Shown here one piece after another: positions 23,501 through 37,960 of a stretch of 64,000 nt of DNA. The translations under genes were made by a program, and so were the position numbers. The DNA comes from Lineus longissimus. Taxonomy: Eukaryota; Nemertea; Pilidiophora; Heteronemertea; Lineidae. Under the pieces are notes generated by a model. That model had not been told where the DNA came from. It searched no databases and worked only from the letters and a program-made list of their open reading frames with translations. Every line of letters begins with the position of its first letter. Within the stretch, counting starts at the first letter, position 1. Location: positions 560,501 through 624,500 of the forward strand of contig NC_088311.1 of assembly GCF_910592395.1 (NCBI RefSeq). The letters run 5' to 3'.

Positions 23501-26500
23501 TCCTCTCTCATATTGTCGCTATCTCCTGTTGTACCCGTTGTACCCGCTGATAACATTATTTAGGATCAAAAATGTGAGTGACCTCCATTCGCGCCCCTCG
23601 ATCATCCTGCATGGCCAAGTGGGCTGTCATGACCGGCAAATTGTTATCTTTCCCGCCATGAATCGACACAAACAATACTGGGTTAAACCTATCATAATAC
23701 AATTGATTTCAAACTAGGTCTGATACGTTTGTTTGATATTAGTATTGTAATCAGAGTGTTCTATATTCACAATGAATTACAACTGTCAGTGTCAAACGAC
23801 CAAGCATGGGCTTGCCGTGAGATTTGAAAATCTCGCTCTATTTCTGATTTGGCCATTGTTGGCTAAATCTTCATTACGAAGTTCCCGTCTCTTGCCTGGA
23901 CATGGCGCGTCACAAAAAAGGGTCATTCACAAACAGCCATAACAAAGGTTGTGCAATTTAGGTTGTTGAGCTTTGGCGCTAAAATTAGAGGTGATTTCCA
24001 AGCGTATTTTCTGTCCAAACCGCTCAGCTAACAGCCAAGGCATAAGTTGTGACAATGGCGAAGATAATACTAAAACACATTCGCGCATGCTACTGTGATC
24101 GTTTGACCGTAGGCCCCATTGCAGTGGCTCCTGGTGACTGATCGCAGCATGTGCACCTTGTCTTTGTCCTCGCGAAGGGTCTCCAGTCTTGGATGTGCCA
24201 TAAATCATACCTGGAGAAGAAAATCAACGGCCGATCTTTTGAAGTCATGGTGATGGTGCCCTGTAACTGGTTTTAGTTACCACACCACACTACTTCAACA
24301 CTGATCCTTCCCAACTCGAACAAGTGCAACTCTCAATAACCAGCCCCAGGCAACTCCATTTTCAATACCTTTTTGTTGATGCATGACTAAGTTAGGGGCC
24401 ATATTTTAACTTTTAGACTCTGTATACATTGCATGAATAGGTTCATGTCCCCTTTGAGGGAATCTGGCCATGTATTGTGCCTTGTAAGGCGACAATGCTG
24501 TTGGACATTTTCACCTGTACATGCTTCAAGCTATGCCTGGATGATCAAGGAGAATGCATTCACCACAAAACTATTGCACTCACCCAGCAGAGTTCAAACT
24601 GTCACCTTATGCATACTGGCTTCATATTGTGACATTTCAAAAAGAGATAAAAGTACATTGACATGCTGCAATGTACATGCTCCCAAAGGCTTCCCTTCAT
24701 GCCAAACCCACTTCCCAGCATTCCGCCTTCCAATATAATATTTTTTTCTCAATTCATTCAAACTTTTCCCTCCACTTTGACAGTTCTCTCAATGACGGTT
24801 CTGACCCACTTTCCCTTTCCTTTGTTGGCTGCATACAAACTCCAATGTTGCTACGAGTTCTGGCCGCCATGCATGCACGCCTTCGTATCATGCAGCTCAT
24901 TTAGTCCCACTTTTATATTTCATTTTGTAAGATTCTGATTAAACAGTACATTTTGGTGCTAATAGCTTGGTGCTTGATGGTAGCTGCCGAGGTAATCAGG
25001 TGATGGCTCTCATTCGGACTGCCCTACAATCTCCTATCACATTGCGGTATGCACGATGTTTATTTTCAAATACGGGGGTCATGCTTGCGAATTCAAGCGG
25101 GGCGATTTAGTATAATTGTAATTACATATGATGGTAATCAACAACCGACATTTTCCGTTCATTAGTGTCACTGACATTATTGGGACATCCAAAGAGGCTT
25201 CTCAGATTATAAAAGTGTTATGCAGTGCTATCGATTTAGAAAACTACACACAGAAACATAATGTAAACAGAATATTACAAAATAAACTGTCAAATGTAAA
25301 GTTGTAAATGTCAGTGTTCTGGAGAAGTGTCATGTTGATAGCTTTTTAATCGAGCAGAGAGACCGCTCACCTCCCAAACAGATCTCGTCCTGGTCTTCAA
25401 TGTCGGTCATTTTTTAGTCGGTGGAGTTGAAAGTCACGATCATCCTGCCATAGAAACAGAAAACCAACTCATGGTTTGTAAATAGTAAAATAGATGGTCT
25501 ATTTTGTAAAGCTTTCGCATTGTCAAATGTCAGTGAAGAGTGTTATCCTCGTTGCTGTCACCAAGTGATGACAGTTGGGACGCAGTGGAGCGATTCTGCC
25601 AGGTTATTGTCCCGGGGTCGGTGTCACCCTGGGTAGGCGGCATTGACCTCACCCGACCGCCTCGACGGGAAATTCCAACACTTTGAAAAAATGTTCACCA
25701 AACAATATTCCCAGGTTTTGTTTGGTTAGTTTTTATCGTGGATCTTTTTATGATTGTGATATTTGACATGAGATAAAAATGGCCGCGATTACACTAAAGT
25801 TCCCAGAATTCTTTTGACAGTTCTGCCCACTCTAAAACACCTGTAGAATTCCTTTCCCATTGTCAAACTGGAGCTGTCAAATTCAAACCGCCAAGTCCAG
25901 TGACGCGCACCGGGTAACAACCAATCGCAAGCCATGGTTATGTAACTCGTATGTAATCAAATGATCGACTATTATCGACCTTGTTGTTTACAGGTTTGAA
26001 TTAACAAAGGGTCTATTTAACATGGCTTAACAACTCAGCAGTTCTAAAGTTGGCGGGTTGGCAGGTGCCTTTTGGCGGTCATTACATTAGAACACATCCT
26101 TGTTTTGTCATGTCGAAGCAAGACTTGGGGGAGACAGCATGAATGTAAAATGTAACTTGGTTGTGACATTCATCGAGTACGTTATTTGAAATACCCCAGT
26201 CTGCAGAGCCTAATGATGGCGAGGATTCCATTTTGATGTCAATGACGTCACAATGTGTCATGTAGCTTCCGCGGTAACCGAGGCCCTGACTATCTTTATT
26301 GTTTACCCAGATAAACCCGCACGATATCTATCACGAGATGGGACGAGACTTGTCAAATCTCTTGTCTTGTTCTCTTTATTGTCACAACAACGGACAAGTT
26401 TAATGGCGACATTAGACCATGAAGCTCGATCAGACAGGCGTCTTTTTTATATTTCTGTATGTGCTGGGACTTGCAAAGGATGCACACCGAAATGAATTGT

Positions 26501-29424
26501 GTGTTATTAAAAGAAAACGCTTTTGCAATGAGAAAAAGTAAGAAACTTGTCTCTTTGTGTCTAAATTCCTTCTGACACTTGAGCATTTTGACACATTCAG
26601 TGTTTTTGGTATGTGCTTCTTTGCATGTCTACCGAGACCCCAAACTTATGGTGTTCTTGGAGTTTCACCCTTCCTGCGCCAGATTGCAAGAAAAACATGA
26701 CGGGGATGTTATGCTTTCTCCCATTGGTTTTGTTCGCCCGGGATGTTTCCAGAAATCTCCTATAAATTGCTCCAAAAACACCACTAATTGAAATGCGTCG
26801 CTGTGGCGTTGGTCACAACCTGGGTGTGTATAAAATAGGGTCATATATTATTCCAGGTGACATTTCTGCCCAAAGTTTTAGTAACAACATCAGAAAGTTT
26901 CAACTCGGGTTATTTTGACAAGTGCTGCAGAGAAACGCACTTTCTCACGTCGTATGTTGGCTCTTCATTGTGTTTTATTTGGCAGGGCGATGTTTGAAAG
27001 TTTGACAGCTCTTTCGAATAACAGTTTGACAGATATCGAATGTGTACTGTATCACGTGTATCTGTACACTGGGCTCAACGTCCCGCATTTTCAAATCCAT
27101 TTCAATGAACTTCGTTGTTGCATCGTCGTCAGAAATTGCCCTTCAGAGTTTTTTCATTGAATGGATGGTCCTCATTTGAATATGGACGAGTGGCATATTT
27201 AACACAGTTTCCTTTGTACTGGAGACCTTTGTGTTGGATGATTTGGGGACCGTGCGGCCCTCCACTCGCATTGAATCCGCCCGTTCTTTCTGCTGTCAAG
27301 TCTCGGGGACACCAAACCTATGTAGGTTGCTGACGGTGTCGTTTTCAAGTCGTGTTGAACTGCCAAGTATTTCACAAGAGTTTATGCAATGATAACCGTC
27401 CTTTCATATTAAATGTATATAGGAGATTATTACGTTGTTTGTTCCCACGATAATAAGTATTGAGTTGTCAATGTTGAAAGTGACACTTCCAAGGTCGTGG
27501 CACATATTGTAGAGTTTCATCCTTTTGAGTCCATGTCAGTCAAATCACAAAATTACTTTATGAAAATAAATGTATATTCTTACATAGCACTTGTAACGGG
27601 ACGTCTGCTCGTGACAGATGACGCGGTCACAAGTAACGGTGACGTCACATCCTTTCGAAATGAAATGCCCGAATATTGTAAAGTGGTGGCAGCGTCTTCC
27701 AGTAAATGTAAGTGGTGCCATCTCTCGGATGCATTGACGTACGGCTCTTGACCAATTCCACACTGTTATTTTCCAGTTCAAAGGTCTTTTTCCTTTAATT
27801 TTCTTAATCGTTTTCTGATTGTCTCTATTGTACTGAATGTTGCGTCTTGTAATTCACCCTGGAAAAGGTATCTCTTTATGTTCATTATTAACTGTCCAAG
27901 TTGCATTTTATGTGTTATTGTTTTGTTGGCGAAGTTGTCGCCATGCCTTTTCGGGTTTGACGAATTTATGCCCGGGCGGTACCTTCTTGGTGAAATTATC
28001 AAGCAAGGCACCCTCTAATGAAGCTAGGGGCGAAAAGGTCATGGTCATAATCATATCAAAATGTGCAGCAGAATTATGGCGTTCAGGTGCCACTTGTGTT
28101 TTGTGTAAAAAAATGGAAAGATTAACTTTTGTAAATAAATTAAAATGGTCAAAATGTGACTATATTAAAATTATGCCAAAGACTTGGAAAAGTATATAAT
28201 TATGATGGCCGAAAATTTTGTACATTTTTTGTTTGTTTTTATTTTGAATTGTCAGAAGAGGTATTTAGGAGTCAAATTTTATTGATGTGTGTGGCTACAT
28301 TTCGAATGTTCGTGTTATGTTAGTACTTTTATAGTTTTTGTATAGACACGCAGTAATAGCATTGATGTAATGCACGGTGTGCATGTGTGCACATGTATCC
28401 TCATTTGATTTTTATCCTCTGGGTCGGTTTCTCAAAAGGATGGGGGAAATTACTAAAATTACAGTTATTATCGTCAAAAAATGTAATCTGAAGATGTTTC
28501 TGTCTCCCGTTTAGAACTACTAGAAACGATTGAATATCTGACTTTGACTGACCGGCTCCTGGGCGTGTTCGTAGTAATGTAGTGAATGGATGAGGAGGAT
28601 ACCATGATACCTGGAGAATCTTTTTGAAATAGTAACACTGCATTTAAACAGAGCTGAAATGTTGACATTTTGAATTTATTCGGGAAATTTATGACGAAAG
28701 AAGTATATACTTTTGTAAATAAACATGTAATATATATATATTGCCTGAAATCTACTCTTGACTTCGTTTTTCCCGGGTCTGACCTTAAAAAGTTAGACGC
28801 CGTCTTGTGACAGATCTATAAATGCCGGCTTCAAATGACGCGCCGGTTCCTGGCCGGCTTTACAGTTATGTGACTTTCCGTGATTGTGACGTAAGCAGAC
28901 TGTCTACTTCCCCATTTGCCAATTTGATGTCAGAAACGTTCCCCGAATTGCTGTGACAATGGTGTTCATCACATCGACAAAGGCTTTCTGCGCAAGAAGG
29001 CTGCCAAAGGTATTTCTCTGTCGTGACGTCTTGTTCCTGTGTGCACATCATGAATGCGCCTTGTTGGTCCGGGAACAGCCGATTCCAGGAAGACCGGTGA
29101 GCCTCGTCCTCATTCAGTTGAGATGCTGGATGAGAGCCTGACCCGATTATTCGAAGAATTGCTCCCGCGCGTCATGATAACTCATTTCACCGTATCACAA
29201 TATACTCTTCAATGGACGTTGGGTATTCTCCGCGAATTCTCCACCGACCCAGTTTAGCCGGTGTAACAGGAGATGGGTACCATGTATACTCGAGATTGTG
29301 CACTTTCTAATGACAGTATCTGAATCTTTTCGCTAAAAAATAAAGAAACTATCTCCCGCTGACAGAATACTCCCATCCGGTGTCGAAATGAAATATCTGA
29401 AAAACATTAGATGGTCGTAAACGA
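20588..29424. other. Gene-poor region downstream of TGIF
   Basis: The first part must be the TGIF 3' untranslated region, but I see no convincing AATAAA close to the stop. No other gene is supported over nearly 9 kb. The longest open frame is at 22326-22811 (161 codons from a TTG, 129 from the first ATG) and has no family I recognise. A strong imperfect hairpin lies at 21286-21357. The rest is unremarkable AT-moderate DNA with scattered TGTCA cores. Confidence 0.4.
21286..21357. repeat. Long imperfect inverted repeat (hairpin), possible miRNA precursor or MITE remnant
   Basis: The left arm begins AAATCAGGGGTGAGGTTCG and runs on into CTCTCCGGCCC. The right arm begins GGCCGGAGAACCGAACATT and ends ACCCCTAATTT. 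The arms pair almost throughout, with a few mismatches and one bulge, around a loop of roughly 10-13 bases. The size and bulged stem suit a microRNA precursor, but I recognise no known mature sequence. A short transposon relic is the alternative. Confidence 0.55.
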
Positions 29425-29476
29425 GATTCCGCCCGGTTTCGAACCGGGAACGTGATAACCACTCCACCACGTAATC
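29425..29476 (-). pseudogene. tRNA-Val relic lacking the anticodon arm
   Basis: On the minus strand, a tRNA-Val-like 5' half (GATTACGTGGTGGAGTGGTTATCACG) is joined directly to the T arm CCCGGTTCGAAACCGGG and acceptor end CGGAATC. The whole anticodon arm and variable loop, about 20 bases, are missing, and the acceptor stem has one A-G mismatch. A and B boxes are both present but closer together than normal. It cannot decode and is best called a tRNA pseudogene. Confidence 0.85.
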
Positions 29477-31919
29477 AGTTCGTAATCATAGGTTTTGGCG
29501 CACTTTGGTGTCCGTATAGAATCGTAACGCCATGAGACATCGCATTGGAATCTAAAGCAAAAGATACTGGTCAATGATATCATCACTATCACCAGATCAC
29601 CCAGCGCTATCACCACGAGAAGACAGATTCTTAGGCTTTCTCATTCACTCGCATTCATTCGCAATACTAAATACTTTATCAATGGAATGCTGGTGCAAAT
29701 AAAGCGAGCATCTCCCCATGGCCCGCCCGCCCGCCCACGGAATCATCTTAATGAGGACAGGACTGTGGTCGTTTTGTCCTCCCCACCCAAAACACCCCAA
29801 ACCCATTGAACACTTTGTCACGTACCAGGAAGTAGCGGTGGCTGGGAGAGCATGGGGACCATATTGTGTATGACATGATCTTCTAACGTTTAAGAGCGAA
29901 CTGGACCGGGGTACGTGCATGGTGTCTCATCTTAACCCTCCAGTTTTGGACTTCGCTCACGCCGACTCTCCTCGTTACACCAACCAGCGAGGTGAAAGGA
30001 GGCTATGCCCTTACTTCGGACAAGCGAAGACACATGTCAAAGTGCCGCTATGTGACAAGTCTTGCAGGGCAAAGTCACCCAAGAGAGTCTCTTATCATGA
30101 AGACACTTTGACCGTTAGTACTTCAAAATTATTGAACTACACGTTGACCTTGGGATTCTTATCTCTGGTCAAGTATTTGGACAACGGCGATTTATGATAT
30201 TTTGTCGCTATCCGCTTATACAATGTTACTAGTTCAAGTAGGCCCTCGTTATAACATGCTCCCGTTTGGCAGTAGAGCAGACTGGTGCAATACCGTAGAG
30301 CGTGCGATGACAGATTATAGAGACGAATGGACCTTGTATTATGATGTTTGTCAGAAGCATGAATGAGACTACAGACAATGTTGATTGAAATGATTGCTAA
30401 GTTTTGGACAGACTTTTTGTGGCATCATCAGTGCATGTGCTGTGAGCGACTCACTTGACCATGTGTTGCCTGGGTCTAGCTTGGCATAACGAGGACCAAA
30501 CAACCGCTTCGTCACAGACATGCAATCAATTTGGAGAATGCTTATGATGTCAAACGCATCTGTCATTTTAGGTTTAACTCTTCGAAGTGAAGTCAACGAG
30601 TTGTATGCTAGCTTGTTGAATGGGAATGGCTTTCGATTGGGGCTGAAGTCATCCTTCGTTCAAATAAATTAAGTGCGATTCAATTGTGTAGGCTTCAAAC
30701 CTTATTTTTGATACTAACTGAAAAAAAACCTTCACACTCGTATATTCAATATTGGAACATCAACTTATCTACGTTTCCCTTCCCGTGCGTGTGTGGCGAG
30801 TGAGTGAATCTACGTCCTGTAGGGGTAACCAGCTCAAGGAGTGAATTCCACTCTCCTCCACCTGTTGGCCCTCCGCCATCCAGTTGATATTGATCCCCGC
30901 CACTTATCCGCCGCTATAGCAGGCATACATTCAGAACTATTATCATGTAAAATACGACAGACAAGGCATGAAATTTAATTCGCTGAGTAAATATTGCCCG
31001 CATGTTGCAATCACACAGAATATCATAATGAATCGAACGCACTTATGGACGTTTTATATTTTCTATATACTATAATCTGACATGTGTAATGGTCACGTGT
31101 GTTTGTATGAACGGCTCTACTCTCCGAATAGTAAAACCTATGAGGTAACTGTTACAGTCTGTCGGTAGACAGTTGACAGTCTGTATGGCGAGCCAGAAGT
31201 TAGATTGTGAAGGCAAATCACTACGGCCATGACCCAGTGCAGTAACTGACCATCACGACATGACAAGATCCTGAAGGGTGTCAGTGCCTTCCACCATAAA
31301 CCCGCGTTGTGACCCACTGAAGATTCGAAAATGAATTCTAATTTTCATGTCGCGCCATGGCCATTATAGAGAGTGCCGCCCCTTGGCTGGACGCTGTCTC
31401 TTTGGCGCAGGGTTCAATCTGTGTCCATTTCGGGGCAAGGGGGTCGAATCAGGTTGGAGAAGAAAAAATAGGGCGACGAGACCCTGTGACTGCATCCTTT
31501 ATCAATCCATTGTGACCCCCTATTGCTTAGACACCGTTTTACAGCTCGCGCGTATTGTCGCATGATGCCTGGACATTTGCTTCGTCTCTTGTCTAACGAT
31601 CTGACCGGTCACCCACAGCAGGGTCACAGGGTCAGAGTGTGAGAGACCTTTTCACCCAGTGGTTAATTAGTTTAAAAGTACTTTACAGGTAACAGGATAG
31701 AATAAAGTGATTAAGGTCCACGTCAGATTGGGATTAATATAAAATCAATGCCAAATCCAGTATAGGATTGCTGGATCCTCTCGTTGCACCAGATAACATC
31801 CTCCGTTTATATTCCCTCAAAATGTGCAGTATTGTATCTCAGTCACATTTCAGGTAAAATGGTAATGTACCCTAAATGAACACAAAAAAATAAAAATATA
31901 CGAACAAAAAATTTTTGCT
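29477..31919. other. Gene-free spacer between the tRNA relic and tRNA-Lys
   Basis: No exon, RNA gene or clear repeat is supported. Short open frames have no splice context and no recognisable domain. Confidence 0.4.
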
Positions 31920-31992
31920 CACCCGCGTGGGGGCTCGAACCCCAGACCCTCAGGTTAAAAGCCTGATGCTCTACCGACTGAGCTACACGGGC
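31920..31992 (-). tRNA. tRNA-Lys (anticodon TTT)
   Basis: The minus strand gives a full 73-base cloverleaf. The acceptor stem GCCCGTG pairs with CGCGGGT, including two G-U pairs, with G at position 73. The D arm has TAGCTCAGTCGGTAGAGC, the anticodon arm ends in the TTT anticodon (CTTTTAA loop), and the T arm has GGTTCGAGCC. No intron. A T6 run some ten bases downstream on the minus strand can end transcription. It matches animal tRNA-Lys(UUU) closely. Confidence 0.95.
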
Positions 31993-34900
31993 TCATGCAG
32001 ACCTGGCTCGACAATAACGAACTGATTGGCAAAGGTGTACAGGGTGTTCACACAACAAAGATGTGATGGTGCTTTTAGGTCCTTTGGTGGTTCTGGCATG
32101 CAGACAATCATGCTGAAGCTTGTCACAGATCGTTAGTCACAACCTCGGACGTCGACACAACCAACATCATTGAGGAAAATGGGCGTGGCAGGAACGTCTA
32201 AAGGGCCTGGCAAGAACAATGCACCTGATTAACAATTACCTAATCCTGCTGTCTCCCACAACGACATAGTTAGTGACGCCACCAACTCAAATGTGATCCG
32301 CACTGGTTAATAAAGGCTTACGTAACCATGTCAACTATCTGATTAAACTGAGCCCCGACGACATGATGATATCAATGAACTCACTGAATGGTTACCATAA
32401 TCGTGCTGACCTATGGATTACGTTGATTAGTTTTTCTGATATCCCGGACTGATATTCATGATTGGTAACTGAGGAGTTCTTAGGGGGCGCAGGCCCCTCA
32501 GGGGTTTCTATCACCAAGACGGATATGAAGGTCCGTGTATCTACACACGAATAGCAAGGGAAGCACAGAAAGCTCTCTCAGGAATGAGACATTCAGTGCT
32601 GCAGCGACATGTAGCGACACCTCTGTTAGAAGAATAGCCTCTCTATTACGGAATCTGTTTTGGTCCATGTCTCATACACGAAATGAAAAGACTACTGATG
32701 GAGCTACGGAGGACTGGTGTGTATGGTCGTCAGACGGGTTGCGCCCTCAAACCAGAAAGGGCGGCGGCTCTGAGTTCAACTGGACTGCTGAGCTAGTCAT
32801 CTCTACTTCCGACCAGATGATGAACTCAGCTGTGCCTACAGAGCCAGGCCTACACACGAGGGCACATAGAATATTGATCGACCATTGTCAGAATATGCAT
32901 GCCTCCCCTCATATCTGAAGGTCTGACACATAGCTAGCTGTCAAGAACATGTGCCACATCCCACTCAGTCGGTGCACTGTTTGAATTTTTATTACTATCT
33001 TTATCAATGAGAAGGAATAAATTATGGCAAATATCTGTATGAACAGATGGCAACCGATATCAAAACTTAAATAGCCCATAAACAATAATATGAAACTAGG
33101 ATGTCCATTTTGTCATTTTGTGTATTGCTAACGAAAGTGGCCTCCGGGGCCCTGTTTATACATGTAATGGATTCTCTCGTTTATCTCTTGCGTAAACGTC
33201 GAGCCACTTGCCTCCTTGGCATGCCATCGCCAGGAGGGAGTATTTAGTCTTTAAACCGATGTTGTGGTTGTTTCACAATGTTCATGATGTTGATTGTGAC
33301 CTCAGTTGTTTTCGGACGGAGCGAATGTCCCCGGCCGCCTTACCTTGAAAGAGAATCATATAGCAAAGTAGAAGCCAGAGAATGATATTCGAAACTGAAC
33401 AATGGCTGTTCTGAATAAAATTGATTGTCAAGGGAGCAGGATCAATGATCAAATTTAATTAAACAGGATAGCGATCTGCCAAGGTGTCCGGTGCGCGCAT
33501 TCAGCGTCTCCTCGTTAGCCCAGCTGCTGGCACATGCGGCGGCTGCACACACTCAATTCATACCATCTACATTCAAATGTATAAACAGCCAATTTCGAGT
33601 CGCATATTCAATTAGATTATGAAATGAAGCTGACAATAAATTAAAACAAAGCGTGTTGTCTGTCCACTCAAAGCTAGCGTAGTAGTGGTGTTAGCTTCGC
33701 ATTGACTCGGCCAAGCTGTGCAATTTCAATTGTTGAGTTAATTGGTTGGAGCTATAAACTTCCTATGCGGTTGACATCCCTGCTCGTGAGTGCGCTTCCT
33801 GATGTCTCCTACATGTGTTGACGGCGACGGCTGGTGACGAAACCCCTCGAGAAAAAGAAGGGTCGGGGGCCTCCAGGTACCCAGTCCTCATAGCCTCTGG
33901 GTGATAATGCAAGGTTTTATACCACATTGTGTTCATTTGGCAACAGCTTGTCGTCCAACAGGCTAAAACAAAGCCCCGCTGAATATATCCTAGTGTCGGC
34001 AGGATTGGCTGATGAATGATGCTTAGAAGCCTGGATGCCTTCAGTGTCTCTATCATCCACATCTTCATCACGCATGATGGATCCCTTGGTATCGAATTGG
34101 TTGCTCAGTATTGTCTGACTTGATATCGCAGTAACCACCACAGTTGACACCGAGATTGGGCGTGACAGCGATTAGTGACATCAGAGAATCAGGCAGAAAA
34201 GGCATTGCTATAGAATGACGTAACCTTTATAAAAGAAATTATTGATGAAGAGTTTTGGTGGAGGGATTGATATCAACGTGTTCTTGTTTGCTCACCTAAT
34301 GTAGCTCCCATTAAAATAATACAATGGCAAATAACCAGTGTTGATATGATTTTGGTTTTGGTTTTGCCACGGGGCCAAATATCATCTTACTTTTACTTTC
34401 CATCGTTTGATCCATACAGTGTTGGCACTATAAAGTCGCTATACTGTGTCCGCAATACATGTGCTTTTCGTTAATTAAAATGATGTTGCATTATGGTTAG
34501 AGTCAGTTGTTTGCTTCATTCAAGAGCATTGCACGCCAAAAATATACGTTACATGTCGCTGAGAGCGAAAACAAGACTTTATTGAATACGTCAGAGAGGC
34601 TCTCATTGCTGCAGAAGTTGTCTTCCAGAAACAAGGATGTCCGTGCATTACAGTATTAGGGTTGACATCTTGCCTTCCTCGATACCGAGCCCTAGGTCAG
34701 ACTGGATTTGTCTCCGTCTGCCTTATTCAGGAAGCATTATTTACTTTTTTCTAAAAACCGTATAGATTTTCCTCCGGTATATTTTCCGATTGACTCCAAA
34801 ACAATAGGCCCTAATGTTAATGTATTCCCTGTTGTCGCAACTGGGTGCTGGAACTGATTGAAACAGAGCACACAGAGAACCACTATCAGCCTACACCACT

Positions 34901-37554
34901 TATTTTGTTGAACCAGCAGTTGGTGATGGACTCCCTGCTGCTGCATACTGGAAATATGTCGACATCTGGTGGTCAACTTACTGTGTGTTGCATAAGTTGT
35001 AAGCTAGCTCTAATAAAAGTGCATGCAGACACTTTGTCCTACTCCAATCATTGTCCTATTTCAAATGATGAATTGGCCGGGGCAAAGCATTTAAATATCT
35101 AACAATTGTAACATGTATATGTAAATTAACACAACATATTCCGTATGCCGGTATATACTGGCATCTGTTTTCTTCACTCATTTCCAGCAGGAACAACTTT
35201 TTTCTCATTTAGTTTAACTACCAACCGCCAACATAAGCGATGCGATTTTGTCCTATACCACTCGTCCCAACCGGTACACCGGCCATCCGCGACACTGAAC
35301 ACGTCTGAATACTGACCAAACACAGCTCGAAGTGTTCAGGAGTGTACCCATGATGATGTAAGTCGGCCCTTTTGATGTCAGCCTTTGTCCACGTAAATGA
35401 AAAATTACTTGCTTCACCTCGATTCTGACAAACTGGAGGAAAGCTAATTTTAACGTTTTAATTAAAGGGACTTACATTAATTCGGGACCGCGGACATCAT
35501 ATCCAATTTTATACCTTGTGATATGATATCTTGGTTGAGATCTGTCCATGTGTCCGCAGCACGTGGCCCCCGCCAATCCCAAGCAATGGCTTATTGATCC
35601 GCTCATTGATCTAAACTAGGCCTAGAGACATGGATGTGACATTCGAGAGAGAATCTAACACATGTGTAACTATACTCTGTTCCATTTTTGTTTGTGGAAA
35701 ATCGTCTGTGGTGACTTTTTTCATATCGATTATACAGACTGCCTTACATGGTGCCTCAATCAGGGCAAGGAAAGAGAGGGACGGGTTAGTAGATAGCGAA
35801 ATAACCATTGAACACGAGTCAGTATGCTTGTTGGCAACAGTTTCGTTTGTATCGATGCTGCTAGGACGTGTCGTCGGTGTCGTCGTTTGAGCATGGCGTG
35901 ACATGAACTACCCACCTCGGTCAAATACCAAGACACCCTATAGAACCTTGTAGATACACGCAGTTTCGCCAGACAGTTCCGTTCTTGATCCAACTGATGA
36001 CCCACAGGGAGACACATCAAAGTTGCTGAACAAGTCCACGTCCGAGGAACGGGCCTCCGGACAGACAGACGTCAGGGAGAATAACTTTCGCTTTGTCGAT
36101 CTGTTTCAGAGGCAGCACTGAGAAAAGGACACCCACTCTCGCCACTTTGGAGTGTGTTGTACTCGTCGACACGACCAACACTAAAACAAGGGCCATTTAG
36201 TCTGCATTTAGCCTAATTAAGCCTAGATCTTGCTATGATTATTGTATGACGGTACTTGTCCTACATTGTTAATGTCCACATGATGAGTGTCTGTAGGGAA
36301 CATTATCGTAATAGTGTTATTAGACATATATTCATTGTGTCTCGAACTAGGATTGAAGTGACGGGTGGGTAAAATTTAGACGGGGGAACTTCCCCACTTC
36401 TTTGGACAGGATGTGCTGCCGGTGTAACGCTTTTGGTTGTTCCAAAATATCTCAGTCCTTCCATTGAGCGACTGTGACGTTTAAGTAGGTTGATAGAGAG
36501 AACCTTTTGAGCTGTTTGCCCCTAGACAGAGATGATCTCTTCAAGATATGAACTCATTTCATCAGCCTCGCTGGGTCGACTAGCGTTCCTCAATGATACA
36601 GGGAACAGTCAGAAACAGAAGCACTCAAAAACGTTACACTTGCATCGGGTGCAGTGCATAGTTGGCACCACAAGAGGTTTTTCCACTGATTCTGCCGTAT
36701 GTCTTTCAGGGTTATCGGTCCATGCAGCGGGCCCCATGCCTATCACTCGCCTGCACTATCACAATATCATGGTAAAGACAATGGCACAACCTTGATGATC
36801 TCGGCTTATTCGTCTTGACCTCCGAAAGACGACCAGCACCAGCTCGTCCTGGCCTAGTTTTCGTTTTTAGTATAAGAGGCACCAGACAGATGGCACCACC
36901 ACTCGGTGCGAAGTTGCGGTAAAGACAGCAGTGTCCTCGGATTTCGTCATGTCACAATCATGGATGTCCTCAAAGACACACTCAGTGTGGCGAATCAAGA
37001 AATTTGGAAAAGGGGGCCGAGGCGAAGCCCCACCCAGAGAATGTGAAGGTGCACTCTTGGGCGCGCTGACAACTATGTGAACCGACATGTGGCCTATCTC
37101 GCGGGCCTTTATCCCTTGTGCCACTTATCTGAAAAACCTTGAATTCGACACACATCCACAGGTGTGTGTGTGCATAGTTAGTGGACATTCTCTCATTATC
37201 AAACATGTTGAACAACATGAAATATGATAAGGGGACTTCCAAACGTTAGGTTGGCAATTCGGTCAAAAGCATGTGTTAGAGAGAACCTGCACCCAATGTA
37301 GACTGTCTGCTTGCGCATGGGCCGACAATGTTCAACGACCATGTAGTGTATACATGAGAAACACTTCAATATCAATATCGTGAACCTTCATACATCCTCC
37401 CTGGACGACACCTGTTGATTATTACACATCCCACGTGATCCTCAACAGGTGTTTCATGGTAGATGATGGCGATTAACCTATTGGAGCAAATGATGTTAGC
37501 TCCTCCTAGTATCAGTTTAGCTACATGATATTTTGCCCGTTATTTGAGTGTTGG
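31993..37554. other. Gene-free spacer
   Basis: No gene is supported over about 5.5 kb. A 127-codon open frame at 32535-32918 and others of 100 codons or fewer lack family resemblance and splice sites. No clear mobile element ends were seen. Confidence 0.4.
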
Positions 37555-37960
37555 TTCTCTATCTGCCAAACCCCGAGTCTCGGATGTCTCCGAGACGATG
37601 ATGTCTGGTGATTGGACGCGATTTGTCTCCAAGGCATCTTAAATATGGAAATGAAATGAATATGGTTGTGACTCATCTCCAAAACATCTTTTGATCGTGA
37701 CTTGTCATCCAAGACGTCTTTTGTTTGTCTCCAAGATGCCTAATGACACAATCTTATGATAGGGAATCCTCGCCATGATCTTGTGTTGGTCTTCAAGACG
37801 TCTAATGATTGTGACTCGATTGTCTCAACGAAGCTTTTGTCTGTCTCTAAGACATTCCTCGTTTGTCTTGAAGACAACTCGTGATTGTGCCTTGTCCTCA
37901 ATACATCCATTGATTGCGACTCATCTAAACGTCTTCTGACTGTCCTCAGGAGGTGAATGT
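37555..37960. repeat. Degenerate minisatellite with core GTCTCCAAGACGTCTTTTGA
   Basis: Variants of GTCTCCAAGACGTCTTTTGA, each followed by a phrase like TTGTGACTCATC, recur about eight to ten times with drifting spacing (30-60 bases). Examples start near 37565, 37625, 37675, 37705, 37790, 37825 and 37870. It lies just beyond the 3' end of INIP. Confidence 0.6.

Noticed and set aside
27837-28199. 120-codon open frame with a basic C-terminus
   Set aside because: AT-rich stretch with no recognised domain, splice sites or homologous partner.
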